A DNA stretch of 64,000 nt from Nocardia altamirensis NBRC 108246 (GTDB taxonomy: Bacteria > Actinomycetota > Actinomycetes > Mycobacteriales > Mycobacteriaceae): the NCBI RefSeq assembly GCF_001612685.1, contig NZ_BDAY01000022.1:62001-126000 (forward strand). Direction: 5' to 3'. Position numbers and translations under genes: made by a program. Shown here in pieces: positions 8,187-16,397 of the stretch. The notes below the pieces were generated by a model. The model did not search any database. It saw only the letters and a list, made by a program, of their open reading frames with translations, and was not told the DNA's origin. Position 1 is the stretch's first letter, and each line of letters opens with the position of its first letter.

Positions 8187-9458
8187 ATGACCCCCGACGA
8201 CCGGTCGCCGGAACGCGCCCGCCGCGCCGTGGAGACGGTGTGGCGGATGGAATGGCCACGGCTGGTCGCGGGGCTCACCCGCGTGGTCGGCGATATCGAT
8301 GCCGCCGAGGAACTGGCACAGGACGCGTTGGTCGCGGCGTTGGAGCAGTGGCCGCGGGACGGGGTGCCGCCGAATCCGGGTGGTTGGCTGATGCTGACCG
8401 CCAAGCATCGCGCCATCGATCGGATCCGGCGCAACCAGACGTTCGCGCGCAAGCTGACCCAGCTCGGGCACGCGTTGCGTACCGAACCCGAGCCCGAGCC
8501 TGCGGTCGAGGCGGTTGAAGACGACCTGCTGCGGATGATGTTCACCGCCTGTCATCCGGCGCTGCCAGAGCAGGCGAGGGTTGCGCTGACGTTGCGGATG
8601 CTGGGCGGGTTGACCACCGAGGAGATCGCGCGCGCTTTCGTCGCGACGGAATCGGCAGTGGCGCAACGCATTGTCCGCGCCAAACGCACCATCTCCGCGA
8701 AGCAGCTGCCCTATCAGGTGCCCGCCGCGGACGAGCTTGCCGAGCGCTTGGACTCGGTGCTCTCGGTGGTCTATCTGATCTTCAACGAGGGGTATGCGGC
8801 GACGTCGGGCGACGACTGGGTGCGCGTCGAATTGTGTGAGGACGCACTGCGGTTGGCGCGCATGCTCGCCGAACTGCTGCCCGGCGAACCCGAGACGCAC
8901 GGGCTGCTCGCGCTGCTGGAATTGCAGGCATCGCGGCTGCCTGCGCGCACCGGACGAACGAAAGACATTGTCCTCCTTGCCGATCAGGACAGATCCCGGT
9001 GGGATCGACTGCTCGTCCGGCGCGGGTACGCTGCGCTCGGCCGAGCCAATGCGGTGGCACGGGAGCGCGGACTCCCGCCAGGCTGTTACGCGCTGCAGGC
9101 GGCGATCGCCGCCGTGCATGCCATGGCACCCACCGCCGAAGACACCGATTGGCGCCGCATCGCCGGACTGTATGCCGTACTGGCCCAACGCTTCCCGTCA
9201 CCGATCATCGAGCTGAACCGCGCGGTGGCGGTCGGCAGGGCGCACGGCCCCGCCGCAGGCCTCGAACTCGTCGATGCGCTCGTCGCGTCGGGCGCGTTGG
9301 ACACCTATCACCTGCGCCACGCGGTCCGCGGCGATCTGCTCACACAGCTGGGCCGGCACGCGGAGGCCCGCACCGAGTTCACCCGCGCGGCCGAGCTGAC
9401 CAGCAACCAAGCCGAACAAACACTGCTCCTCAACCGCGCCGCCGACCTCGACCGCTAG
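8187..9458 (+). CDS. ECF42-family RNA polymerase sigma factor with C-terminal TPR-like extension
   Basis: The 423-residue protein has an ECF sigma core of about 185 residues: region 2 with 'AEELAQDALVAALEQWP' and 'AKHRAIDRIRR', and region 4 with 'RVALTLRMLGGLTTEEIARAF' plus 'ESAVAQRIVRAKRTI'. A roughly 230-residue helical extension typical of ECF42 follows, including 'SVVYLIFNEGYAA' and a TPR-like tail with 'LIRGDLL'-type helices. No anti-sigma factor gene is adjacent; in this group the C-terminal extension is required for activity. The start is the ATG at 8187, eleven bases after the DGPF stop. Its likely targets are the three matching promoters at 6995, 7036 and 7746, making a self-contained regulon of exporter, reductase, DGPF protein and itself. 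Confidence 0.9.
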   Translation: MTPDDRSPERARRAVETVWRMEWPRLVAGLTRVVGDIDAAEELAQDALVAALEQWPRDGVPPNPGGWLMLTAKHRAIDRIRRNQTFARKLTQLGHALRTEPEPEPAVEAVEDDLLRMMFTACHPALPEQARVALTLRMLGGLTTEEIARAFVATESAVAQRIVRAKRTISAKQLPYQVPAADELAERLDSVLSVVYLIFNEGYAATSGDDWVRVELCEDALRLARMLAELLPGEPETHGLLALLELQASRLPARTGRTKDIVLLADQDRSRWDRLLVRRGYAALGRANAVARERGLPPGCYALQAAIAAVHAMAPTAEDTDWRRIAGLYAVLAQRFPSPIIELNRAVAVGRAHGPAAGLELVDALVASGALDTYHLRHAVRGDLLTQLGRHAEARTEFTRAAELTSNQAEQTLLLNRAADLDR

Positions 9459-9579
9459 TCCCGCAGCACTCAACATCCGCACCCTTTCTCGAAATCCGCA
9501 CTAGTTCCGTTGATCCACAACCGTTCTGGGCGGCCAGAACGGGTGCGGATTGCTGGAAGGGGTGCGGATTCTGCGGGAC
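9458..9579. repeat. Nested inverted repeat, likely bidirectional terminator
   Basis: Four perfect inverted pairs are nested around one centre: GTCCCGCAG (9458-9466) with 9571-9579, ATCCGCACCC (9475-9484) with 9560-9569, AATCCGCAC (9493-9501) with 9543-9551, and CCGTTCTGG (9521-9529) with CCAGAACGG (9534-9542) around a GCGG loop. The structure fills the whole gap between the convergent sigma factor and pcaC genes, overlapping the sigma stop codon by one base. Termination in both directions is the simplest role. A mobile palindromic element cannot be excluded, since a related unit (AATCCGCACCC) recurs on each arm. Confidence 0.7.
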
Positions 9580-9581
9580 GG

Positions 9582-9980
9582 TCACTCCGGAGAGGTCTCC
9601 GGCGGCATGGCGGCGAGCTCGGTGAGGACGGTTTGGGCGTGGGTGAAGGCGGCGTTCGCGGCGGGGACGCCCGCGTAGGCACCGGTGTGGAGGAGGACCT
9701 CGCTGATTTCGTCGGGGGTGAGGCCGTTGGTGAGTGCGGCGCGCACGTGCATGGCCAGTTCTTCGTGCCTGCCGAGGGCGGTGAGGATCGCGAGGGTGAT
9801 GCAGCTGCGGGTGCGGCGGTCCAGACCGGGGCGGGTCCAGATGGCGCCCCACACCGATTCGGTGATGTATTCCTGGAAGGGGCGGGTGAATTCGGTGGTG
9901 CTGGCGGCGGCGCGGTCGACGTGTGCGTCGCCGAGCACTTCGCGCCGGACCTGCGCCCCCTGGATGGCACGGTCGTTCAC
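9582..9980 (-). CDS. pcaC: 4-carboxymuconolactone decarboxylase
   Basis: The 132-residue protein matches gamma-carboxymuconolactone decarboxylase: 'EYITESVWGAIWTRPGLDRRTR' followed by the alkyl-hydroperoxidase-D-like helix pair ending 'EISEVLLHTGAYAGVPAANAAF'. It decarboxylates 4-carboxymuconolactone to beta-ketoadipate enol-lactone in protocatechuate degradation. The GTG at 9980 has AGGAG six bases upstream and overlaps the pcaD stop by four bases (GTGA), so it is translated with pcaD. It is the last gene of the leftward pca operon. In many actinobacteria this domain is fused to the enol-lactonase as PcaL; here it is a separate protein. Confidence 0.93.
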   Translation of the reverse strand: MNDRAIQGAQVRREVLGDAHVDRAAASTTEFTRPFQEYITESVWGAIWTRPGLDRRTRSCITLAILTALGRHEELAMHVRAALTNGLTPDEISEVLLHTGAYAGVPAANAAFTHAQTVLTELAAMPPETSPE

Positions 9981-10753
9981 GAGTTCTCCTTCAGGTGCGT
10001 GAGGATGAGGTCGTTGACGGTGTCCGGGCGTTCGGCGGAGGCCAGATGCGCGCCGGGATGGACGATGCGCAGGCGTGCCAAGGGAATCGTCGCGGCGATA
10101 CGCTCGCCGTGCGCCGGTGGAGTCGCCGGGTCGTCCGCGCCGACGATCACCACGGTCGGGGCGCTGATGCGCGCCAAACGCGCTGCGATGTCCATGGTTT
10201 CGATGGCGGCACAGCAGGAGGCGTAGCCCTCGGCAGGCGTTGCGGCGATCATCTGCTGGTAGTCGCGCGTCCGGTCCGGGTTGGCGGCGCGCCATTCCGG
10301 CGTGAACCACCGCTGCACCGCCGCTTCGGCGATCGCGCCCGTGCCTTCGGCGCGCACCGTCGCGGCGCGCTCGGACCAGGCCGTCGCCGGACCGAGCTCG
10401 GCCGATGTGCAGCACAGGGCCAGGGTTCGTAGCCTGCTCGGCGCGAATTGGGCGATCCACATGCCGACCATCCCGCCGAGCGACACCCCGACGAAATGCG
10501 CGCGACGGATTGCCAACTGGTCGAGCAACGCGATCACATCACCGCCGAGGTCGACCAACGAGTACGGTCCCACCGGCACCGGCGAGCCGCCGTGGCCGCG
10601 ATGGTCGTAGCGCACCACCCGATATCCGGCAGCGGCCAGCGCGGCAACCTGCGGTTCCCACATCCGTAAGTCACTGCCGAGCGATCCGCTCAACACTATC
10701 GGTGGGCCGTCGACCGGTCCGTCGACAACGTGATTCACCGGTACCGCATTCAT
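9977..10753 (-). CDS. pcaD: 3-oxoadipate enol-lactonase
   Basis: This 258-residue alpha/beta hydrolase has 'VVRYDHRGHGGSPVP', the nucleophile elbow 'GVSLGGMVG' and the His near 'VHPGAHLASAERP', as in PcaD. It hydrolyses beta-ketoadipate enol-lactone to beta-ketoadipate. The start at 10753 is preferred over the ATG at 10765 because GGAG lies seven bases upstream. The gene sits 187 bases after pcaB, the largest gap in the operon, which contains a hairpin, and overlaps pcaC by four bases. Its identity rests on fold plus context. Confidence 0.9.
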   Translation of the reverse strand: MNAVPVNHVVDGPVDGPPIVLSGSLGSDLRMWEPQVAALAAAGYRVVRYDHRGHGGSPVPVGPYSLVDLGGDVIALLDQLAIRRAHFVGVSLGGMVGMWIAQFAPSRLRTLALCCTSAELGPATAWSERAATVRAEGTGAIAEAAVQRWFTPEWRAANPDRTRDYQQMIAATPAEGYASCCAAIETMDIAARLARISAPTVVIVGADDPATPPAHGERIAATIPLARLRIVHPGAHLASAERPDTVNDLILTHLKENS

Positions 10754-10879
10754 CGGGATCTCCAATCAACCTGCACCACAGGACAGCCGAGCAATCCGAG
10801 CGTTACCACTATCGCCCGAACCGGCTGCCTGCGCGCACTACCAGGCGGCCCGCAGACCGAGCGCGCCTCGCACAGCGCA

Positions 10880-10936
10880 CGAGTGGCACATGGCTGCGGC
10901 GTTCGTCGAGAAGACCTCTCCACCATGTGCCACTCG
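10880..10936 (-). promoter_or_regulatory. Hairpin between pcaB and pcaD
   Basis: CGAGTGGCACATGG (10880-10893) is the exact inverted copy of CCATGTGCCACTCG (10923-10936), giving a 14-bp perfect stem with a 29-base loop. It begins four bases after the pcaB stop on the transcribed strand and lies 127 bases before the pcaD start. There is no T-run. It may stabilise or process the pcaB end of the transcript, or lower expression of pcaDC. Confidence 0.6.
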
Positions 10937-10940
10937 CACC

Positions 10941-12305
10941 TCATCGGTATCCAGCCGAGCGTGATCGCCAGTCTTGCGCAGCCCGGCGGATGAATTCGGC
11001 GGTGCTGCCCAAATAGCCGGTGGGGTCGAGGAGTTCGTCGATGCGACTGCGGTCGAGGTACTTTCCGATCACCTCGTCGGCGGCCAGCAGTTCCGCCAGG
11101 TCGTCGGGACCCGCACGCAGGCAGCATGCCGCGACCAGGTCGGTCGCTTCCTGTCTGCCGACCGCGCCCTGCGCCGCCGTGACCACACCGATGGCGACCT
11201 GTTCGGCGAGCAGAAGTCCCCCGGACGCATCGAGATTCGCCCGCATACGAGCCGGGTCGACGCGAAGGCGGTCGAGGGCGATGCAGAGCCACTCGACGGC
11301 TGATCCTGTGCTGCGCAGCAATTCGGTCAGCGGCCGCCATTCCGCGTGCCAGGATCCTGCCGCCCGCTGATGTTCGTGGGCGGCTGCGCTCAACAGGGTG
11401 GCGACCAATCCCGGTGCCTGAGCCGCGGATCCGGCCGCGAGGACGGCGGCGACCGGGTTGCGTTTGTGCGGCATGGTCGAGGAGCCGCCGCTGCCAGGCG
11501 GACCGTCCTCGAATACCTCGCCGAGCTCGGTTTGCGCGAGCAGGGTGATATCGCGGGCGATCTTCGCCACCGCACCGCAGGCCTGACCGAGCGCGCCCGC
11601 GATCTCGGCGATGCGGCTGCGCTCGGTGTGCCACGGCAGCACCGGTTCGGCGAGGCCGAGCCGATAGGCGATGCCGCGCAGGACGGGAATACCGTTGTCG
11701 CCCAACGCCGCCAGCGTGCCGACCGCGCCGCCGAACTGCACCGCGAGCCGCTCGCCGCGAAGCACGTCGATGCGATCGAGCGCCGCGACCACGCCGCCGA
11801 GCCAGCCCGCCGCGGTGAGCCCGAACGTCACCGGGGGCGCCTGCTGGAGCAGGCTGCGCCCGGCCTGCACAGTGTCCGCGTGCTCCTCGGCGAGCCGGGC
11901 GAGTCGATCCGCGCAGGCGTGCAGGCCAGCGCGCAGTGCGACCAGCGCCCTGGCGGTCACCAGCATCGCGGCGGTGTCGAGCACGTCTTGGCTGGTCGCG
12001 CCCAAGTGCACGTAGGCCGCCGCCTCGGGGGTGACGCTCGCGGTCAGCTCACGCACCAGCGGCCCTGCCGGATTGCCGATCCGCACCGCGGCCGCGCCGA
12101 GCGCGCTGATGTCGTAATACTCTGCCCGGCACCTTCTTTCGATGTCGACGGCGGCGGCCTCCGGAATGACCCCTGCCGCGGCCGAGGCCCATGCCAGCGC
12201 CGCTTCGAAGTCGAGCATCGCCTGCACCCAGGCCCGGTCGCACACCGAATCGGCGACCGGGCCCGCCGCGAGCACGCCGCTGAAGAGCCCGCCGGTGTCA
12301 GACAT
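10941..12305 (-). CDS. pcaB: 3-carboxy-cis,cis-muconate cycloisomerase
   Basis: The 454-residue protein belongs to the fumarase/aspartase superfamily. It carries the signature 'GSSTMPHKRNP' and the early 'LGATSQDVLDTA' active-site block. It cyclises 3-carboxymuconate to 4-carboxymuconolactone, the second ring-derived step of the protocatechuate branch. The start at 12305 overlaps the pcaG end by eight bases; a longer frame to 12344 lies wholly inside pcaG and is not used. The flanking pcaG and pcaD genes make the assignment firm over the related adenylosuccinate lyases. Confidence 0.93.
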   Translation of the reverse strand: MSDTGGLFSGVLAAGPVADSVCDRAWVQAMLDFEAALAWASAAAGVIPEAAAVDIERRCRAEYYDISALGAAAVRIGNPAGPLVRELTASVTPEAAAYVHLGATSQDVLDTAAMLVTARALVALRAGLHACADRLARLAEEHADTVQAGRSLLQQAPPVTFGLTAAGWLGGVVAALDRIDVLRGERLAVQFGGAVGTLAALGDNGIPVLRGIAYRLGLAEPVLPWHTERSRIAEIAGALGQACGAVAKIARDITLLAQTELGEVFEDGPPGSGGSSTMPHKRNPVAAVLAAGSAAQAPGLVATLLSAAAHEHQRAAGSWHAEWRPLTELLRSTGSAVEWLCIALDRLRVDPARMRANLDASGGLLLAEQVAIGVVTAAQGAVGRQEATDLVAACCLRAGPDDLAELLAADEVIGKYLDRSRIDELLDPTGYLGSTAEFIRRAAQDWRSRSAGYR

Positions 12306-12819
12306 CGAAGAACACCGTCTCATGCGCTCCTTGCAGGTGCACATCGAACTCGTAACCGTCGCCTGCCCGCGCCGCGATCAGGGTGCCGCGCCGCGCGGGC
12401 GGGACCGTCGCCAGCACCGGATCGGCCTGATGCCGGTCGGCGTGCTCCGGAAAGTAGACCCGGGTGACCACCCGATGCAGCAGCCCGCGCGCGAACACCG
12501 ACATGTCGAGGTGCGGCGCCTCGTCGTCGCCCGCTCCGTCCGATACCGGCTGCGGCAGCACGGTATACAGGGCGAACTGCCCACGCCTCGTGTCGCTGCG
12601 GGCGAATCCTCTTCGGCCGCAGCAGTCCTCGGGATCGACCTGCCAGGTCTCGACCATCGCGTCGTCGATCGCCGTGCCTGCACCGTCGAACACCCGGCCG
12701 GTAATCCACACCGCGCCAGGCGTGCCCAAGGGCACCGCGAACGGACCGTCGTCCCAGGTGAGTCCGATGTGCAGGTACGGACCGACGGTCTGCGACGGCG
12801 TGCTCCGCAGGCTAGTCAT
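12298..12819 (-). CDS. pcaG: Protocatechuate 3,4-dioxygenase alpha subunit
   Basis: This 173-residue intradiol dioxygenase subunit opens with 'TPSQTVGPYLHIGL', the usual alpha-subunit N-terminus, and contains the beta-sandwich strands 'VWITGRVFDGAGTAI' and 'HLDMSVFARGLLHRVVTRVYFPE'. It pairs with PcaH to open the ring of protocatechuate between the hydroxyls, using O2 and Fe(III); the alpha chain does not carry the iron ligands. The gene overlaps pcaH by eight bases upstream and pcaB by eight bases downstream, consistent with equal production of the two subunits. Confidence 0.94.
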   Translation of the reverse strand: MTSLRSTPSQTVGPYLHIGLTWDDGPFAVPLGTPGAVWITGRVFDGAGTAIDDAMVETWQVDPEDCCGRRGFARSDTRRGQFALYTVLPQPVSDGAGDDEAPHLDMSVFARGLLHRVVTRVYFPEHADRHQADPVLATVPPARRGTLIAARAGDGYEFDVHLQGAHETVFFDV

Positions 12820-13537
12820 CGTGGTCAGCCCCCTCGAACGGTGTCGCGTCCGGCCCGCGCAGCACGATGTCGAAGGCGAAGGCCAGTGCGCGTTCCGGCT
12901 CGCTCCGCTCGTAATCGAAACGGCTGACCAGCAATTCGCGGGCAGGCTCCGGCACCGAGTTGTAGACCGGATCCTGGAAGAACAGCGGATCGTCGGGGAA
13001 GTACATCTGCGTCACCAGCCGCTGCGCGAAAGCCGTTCCGAACAACGAGAAATGGATGTGCGCAGGACGCCAGGCGTTGTGGTGATTGCGCCACGGGTAC
13101 GCACCCGGCTTGACGGTGGTGAATTCGTAGCGCCCCGCGCTGTCGGTCAGCGTGCGGCCGACGCCGTCGAAGTGGGGATCCAGCGCCGAATCCCAGCGGT
13201 CCCTGTCGTGCCGGTAGCGGCCGCCGGAGTTGGCCTGCCAGATCTCGATCAGCGAGCTCGGGATCGGCTTGCCGTCGCCGTCGAGCAGTCTGCCGTGCAC
13301 GATGATGCGCTGGCCGATCGGCTGCTGCGCGTGCTGTGCGGTCAGGTCGTTGTCGGTGGGGCCGACCCGGTCGGTGCCGAGTACCGGGCCGGTGCGCTCG
13401 GTCAGCCGCTGCGGCAACAGGATCAGCGGTTCGCGCGGATGACGCAGCGTGGTCGACGCGTACTCGGGGTAGTCCAGCGGCGGGTGGATGCCATCGGGGT
13501 CGCGGCGGTAGCCGACCGGGAGCGGTCGAGTCTTCAT
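12812..13537 (-). CDS. pcaH: Protocatechuate 3,4-dioxygenase beta subunit
   Basis: The 241-residue catalytic subunit keeps the iron site: a Tyr in the 'GGRYRHDRDRWD' segment, Tyr in 'GAYPWRNH' and the paired His of 'RPAHIHFSLFG', the two-Tyr/two-His Fe(III) set of intradiol dioxygenases. The start is the ATG at 13537 with GGAGG about eight bases upstream, and it shares ATGA with the pcaF stop. With PcaG it converts protocatechuate to 3-carboxy-cis,cis-muconate. A longer frame to 13801 runs inside pcaF and is rejected. Confidence 0.95.
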   Translation of the reverse strand: MKTRPLPVGYRRDPDGIHPPLDYPEYASTTLRHPREPLILLPQRLTERTGPVLGTDRVGPTDNDLTAQHAQQPIGQRIIVHGRLLDGDGKPIPSSLIEIWQANSGGRYRHDRDRWDSALDPHFDGVGRTLTDSAGRYEFTTVKPGAYPWRNHHNAWRPAHIHFSLFGTAFAQRLVTQMYFPDDPLFFQDPVYNSVPEPARELLVSRFDYERSEPERALAFAFDIVLRGPDATPFEGADHDD

Positions 13538-14715
13538 GATGTTGCCTCCAAAACGACGGCCAGCCCTTGACCGACGCCGATGCACAGCGCCGCAAGCCCC
13601 CAGCGGCTGCCGCGACGGCGCATCTCGCGGGCGAGCTGGTTGACCAGCCTGGCCCCGGATGCGCCGAGCGGGTGGCCGAGTGCGAGCGCGCCGCCGTTGA
13701 CATTCACTATCCCCGCGTCCAGCTCCGGCCACCCGGCCAGGCAGGCGAGCGACTGGGCGGCGAACGCCTCGTTGAGTTCGACTACGCCGAGGTCGTCCCA
13801 CCCGATCCCGGCCCTGCGCAAGGCAATTCGCGCCGCTTGCACCGGTCCGATGCCGAATTCATCGGGGTCGACACCCGCCGCACCGCGGCCTGCGATCCGC
13901 GCCAGCGGCGCCCTGCCGATCCGGTCGGCGAGTCCTTCGTCGCCGAGCAGCAGCGCGCAAGCGCCGTCGCTCAGCGGCGAGGCGTTGCCCGCGGTGACGG
14001 TGCCCGTCTCGCGGAACGAGGGCCGCAGGCCTGCCAGCTTCGCCGGCGTGGTGTCCGGTCGCAGCGGTTCGTCACGGACCAGGTCGGTGCCTGGCACCTG
14101 GACCACGTGGTCGTCGTAAAACCCCTTGTCCCAGGCCGTCGCCGCCAGGTGGTGGCTGCGTGCCGCGAACTCGTCCTGCTCGGCGCGGTCGATGCCGAAG
14201 CGCTCGGCGAGCAACTCGGTGCTCTCGCCGAGCGACACCGTCCACGGCGCGGGCATGACCGGGTTGACCATGCGCCAGCCGAGCGTGGTCGAGTGCAGCG
14301 TCGCATCGGCAGCCGGAAAACCCTTGGGCGGCTTGGTCATCACCCACGGCGCACGGCTCATCGATTCGACGCCGCCCGCCACCACGATCTCGGCATCGCC
14401 CGTCTCGATCGTCCTGGAAGCCTGCAGCACCGCATCCAGACTCGACCCGCACAGCCGGTTCACGGTGCTGCCCGGCACCGAGGTCGGCCAGCCCGCGAGC
14501 AGCGCCGCCATCCGGCCGACGTTGCGATTGTCCTCGCCCGCCTGGTTGGCGGCGCCGAACAGCACGTCGTCGACCGTCGCCGGATCCAACTCCGCATGCT
14601 CGGCCAGCGCCTGCAGGACGTGGGCGGCCAGGTCGTCCGGGCGCACGCCTGCCAGCGCGCCGCCGTAGCGGCCGAAGGGCGTCCGCACGCCGTCGTAGAG
14701 GAACGCGCCGGTCAT
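13534..14715 (-). CDS. pcaF: Beta-ketoadipyl-CoA thiolase
   Basis: This 393-residue thiolase has the acyl-binding Cys in 'VNRLCGSSLDA', the 'GGVESMSRAP' block, the catalytic His in 'GHPLGASGAR' and the second Cys in 'CIGVGQG'. It cleaves beta-ketoadipyl-CoA to succinyl-CoA and acetyl-CoA, the last pathway step. The ATG at 14715 has GAGG eight bases upstream. Its start overlaps the stop of a 20-codon ORF by ATGA, and its stop overlaps pcaH in the same manner. Context separates it from other acetyl-CoA acyltransferases. Confidence 0.93.
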   Translation of the reverse strand: MTGAFLYDGVRTPFGRYGGALAGVRPDDLAAHVLQALAEHAELDPATVDDVLFGAANQAGEDNRNVGRMAALLAGWPTSVPGSTVNRLCGSSLDAVLQASRTIETGDAEIVVAGGVESMSRAPWVMTKPPKGFPAADATLHSTTLGWRMVNPVMPAPWTVSLGESTELLAERFGIDRAEQDEFAARSHHLAATAWDKGFYDDHVVQVPGTDLVRDEPLRPDTTPAKLAGLRPSFRETGTVTAGNASPLSDGACALLLGDEGLADRIGRAPLARIAGRGAAGVDPDEFGIGPVQAARIALRRAGIGWDDLGVVELNEAFAAQSLACLAGWPELDAGIVNVNGGALALGHPLGASGARLVNQLAREMRRRGSRWGLAALCIGVGQGLAVVLEATS

Positions 14716-14774
14716 GCCGTCACCTCTGCCTTACTGCGTCGGCGAACCGCCATTTCCACTGTGCGCCAACTCAT
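14712..14774 (-). CDS. Possible 20-codon ORF bridging pcaJ and pcaF
   Basis: Starting at the ATG at 14774, which shares ATGA with the pcaJ stop, a 20-residue frame (MSWRTVEMAVRRRSKAEVTA) ends in a TGA that shares ATGA with the pcaF start. It exactly fills the 55-base gap with coupling junctions at both ends. The peptide is basic and resembles nothing known to me. It may serve only to pass ribosomes from pcaJ to pcaF, or be chance. Confidence 0.3.
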   Translation of the reverse strand: MSWRTVEMAVRRRSKAEVTA

Positions 14775-15547
14775 GACGCCGCCTGTAGTGCGCGTAGCGC
14801 CGCGAGCTCGGCATCGCTCGGCGGCTCGGTGACGGCCAGGTCGGCGGCGACCTTCAGCTCCCATCCGGTCGCGGCGCGCACCTGCTCGACGGTCACCCCC
14901 GGGTGCACGGCGGTGAGCACCAGCTCACCGCCGTCGTCGGGCTGCATGATGCCGAGATCGGTGATGATCCTGGTCGGCCCGGTCCCCCACATCCCGAGCC
15001 GCTCGCGCTCGCCGCCACCGCGCCCGTGCCCGAACGAGGTGATGAAATCGACCTGCTCGACAAAGGATTTGCGGGATTGGCGCACGACGACGAACACCTC
15101 ACCGCAGGACGCGGCGATCTCCGGCGCGCCACCCGCACCGGGCAGCCGCACCGTCGGATGGTGGTAGTCCCCGATGACGGTGGTGTTGATATTGCCGAAC
15201 CGATCCAGTTGCGCGGCACCGAGAAAGCCGACATCGATGCGGCCGGGCTGCAGCCAATAGTTGAACACCTCGGGCACGCTGATCACCGCGTCGGCGGTCT
15301 CGGCGAGGATGCCGTCACCGATCGAGGCGGGCAGCCTGCTCGGCTTGGACCCGAGCGTGCCCGACTCGTAGATGAGGACCAGGTCGGGCGCGTGCGTCGT
15401 CCTGGCCAGGTTCGCGGCGGTGGACGGCAGGCCGATGCCGACGAAACACCGTGTGCCGTTGGCCAATGCGCGCGCGGCCGCGATGGTCATCGTCTCGTCG
15501 GCGGTGTATCGCGTCGTGTCCACCGCGCCGACCTGACTTGTTGTCAT
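14771..15547 (-). CDS. pcaJ: 3-oxoadipate CoA-transferase beta subunit
   Basis: The 258-residue CoA-transferase B subunit has 'CFVGIGLPSTAANLA' and 'LIYESGTLG', whose Glu is the expected catalytic residue that forms the acyl-glutamyl anhydride. Together with PcaI it moves CoA from succinyl-CoA to beta-ketoadipate. The start is the ATG at 15547 with GGGAG about seven bases upstream, overlapping the pcaI stop by ATGA; an upstream frame to 15631 runs inside pcaI. It is placed directly after pcaI and before pcaF, as in other pca operons. Confidence 0.92.
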   Translation of the reverse strand: MTTSQVGAVDTTRYTADETMTIAAARALANGTRCFVGIGLPSTAANLARTTHAPDLVLIYESGTLGSKPSRLPASIGDGILAETADAVISVPEVFNYWLQPGRIDVGFLGAAQLDRFGNINTTVIGDYHHPTVRLPGAGGAPEIAASCGEVFVVVRQSRKSFVEQVDFITSFGHGRGGGERERLGMWGTGPTRIITDLGIMQPDDGGELVLTAVHPGVTVEQVRAATGWELKVAADLAVTEPPSDAELAALRALQAAS

Positions 15548-16368
15548 GCCAAACTCCCTGTGGTTGAGGCAAATACGTGCTCGGCGAGCCAGTCGGTGAA
15601 CCGAGCCCGGTCCCGGCTGATCGCATCCCATGCCGCGTAATAGGCGTTGTCACGCTCGGAATAGCCCTGCGCATAGGACGGATGCGCGCCCCCTGGCACC
15701 ACGGCGACCGCGCTGATCGCCCACGCGGGCAACACGATCGCGCCAGGCACCGGGGTGAGCTCGTCGACGATCTCCTCGACGGTGACCAGGCTCCGGCCCG
15801 CCGCGAGCACCGCTTCCTTCTGCACCCCGAGCAACCCCCACAGCTGCACGTTCCCCGCCCGGTCCGCGCGCTGGGCGTGGATCACCGTCACATCGGGATT
15901 GAGCGCGGGCACCGCGGTCAACTGCTCACCGGTGAACGGGCAGCTGATCGGCTTGATCGTCTCGGTCACCGTCGGCAGATCGGTGCCGACATAACCGCGC
16001 AGCACCGCGAACGGCAGACCGGAAGCGCCCGCCACATAGCGGTTGGCCATGCCCGCGTGGCTGTGCTCTTCTATCGCCAGCGCCCGCGGCCACCCGTGCT
16101 CGACCGCGTCCCGAAACCGGTGCAGCGAGCCGACTCCGGGATTGCCGCCCCAGGAGAAGATCAGCTTCGTCGCGCAACCAGCGCCGATCAACTGGTCGTA
16201 CACGATGTCCGGGGTCATCCGGACCAGGGTCAGCTCACCGATACCCTGCCGGATGATCTCGTGCCCGGCGGCCACCGGGATCAGGTGGGTGAAACCCTCT
16301 AGGGCGACCGTGTCGCCGTCTTGGACAAGCTCGGCCACCGCGTCGGCCAGGGTGGATATCCGCGCCAC
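15544..16368 (-). CDS. pcaI: 3-oxoadipate CoA-transferase alpha subunit
   Basis: The protein (about 274 residues) matches CoA-transferase subunit A: 'DGDTVALEGFTHLIPVAAGHE', 'LIFSWGGNPGVGSLHRF' and 'AIEEHSHAGMANRY'. It forms the hetero-oligomer with PcaJ. Two GTG codons are possible. The one at 16374 would directly touch the AAGGA ribosome site, so the GTG at 16368, with AAGGAG five bases upstream, is preferred. It lies 29 bases after pobA, the first non-overlapping junction in this operon. Confidence 0.9.
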   Translation of the reverse strand: MARISTLADAVAELVQDGDTVALEGFTHLIPVAAGHEIIRQGIGELTLVRMTPDIVYDQLIGAGCATKLIFSWGGNPGVGSLHRFRDAVEHGWPRALAIEEHSHAGMANRYVAGASGLPFAVLRGYVGTDLPTVTETIKPISCPFTGEQLTAVPALNPDVTVIHAQRADRAGNVQLWGLLGVQKEAVLAAGRSLVTVEEIVDELTPVPGAIVLPAWAISAVAVVPGGAHPSYAQGYSERDNAYYAAWDAISRDRARFTDWLAEHVFASTTGSLA

Positions 16369-16397
16369 CGTCACTCCTTACTTTTCGTCGGGACTAT

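Noticed and set aside
5179..8259. 1026-residue minus-strand open frame
   Set aside because: It runs across the exporter, promoter region, reductase and DGPF genes in a wrong frame and is arginine-rich low complexity throughout.
9475..9569. Four AATCCGCAC-type units as a short CRISPR array
   Set aside because: The units are in inverted, not direct, orientation, spaced irregularly, and nest as hairpin arms.
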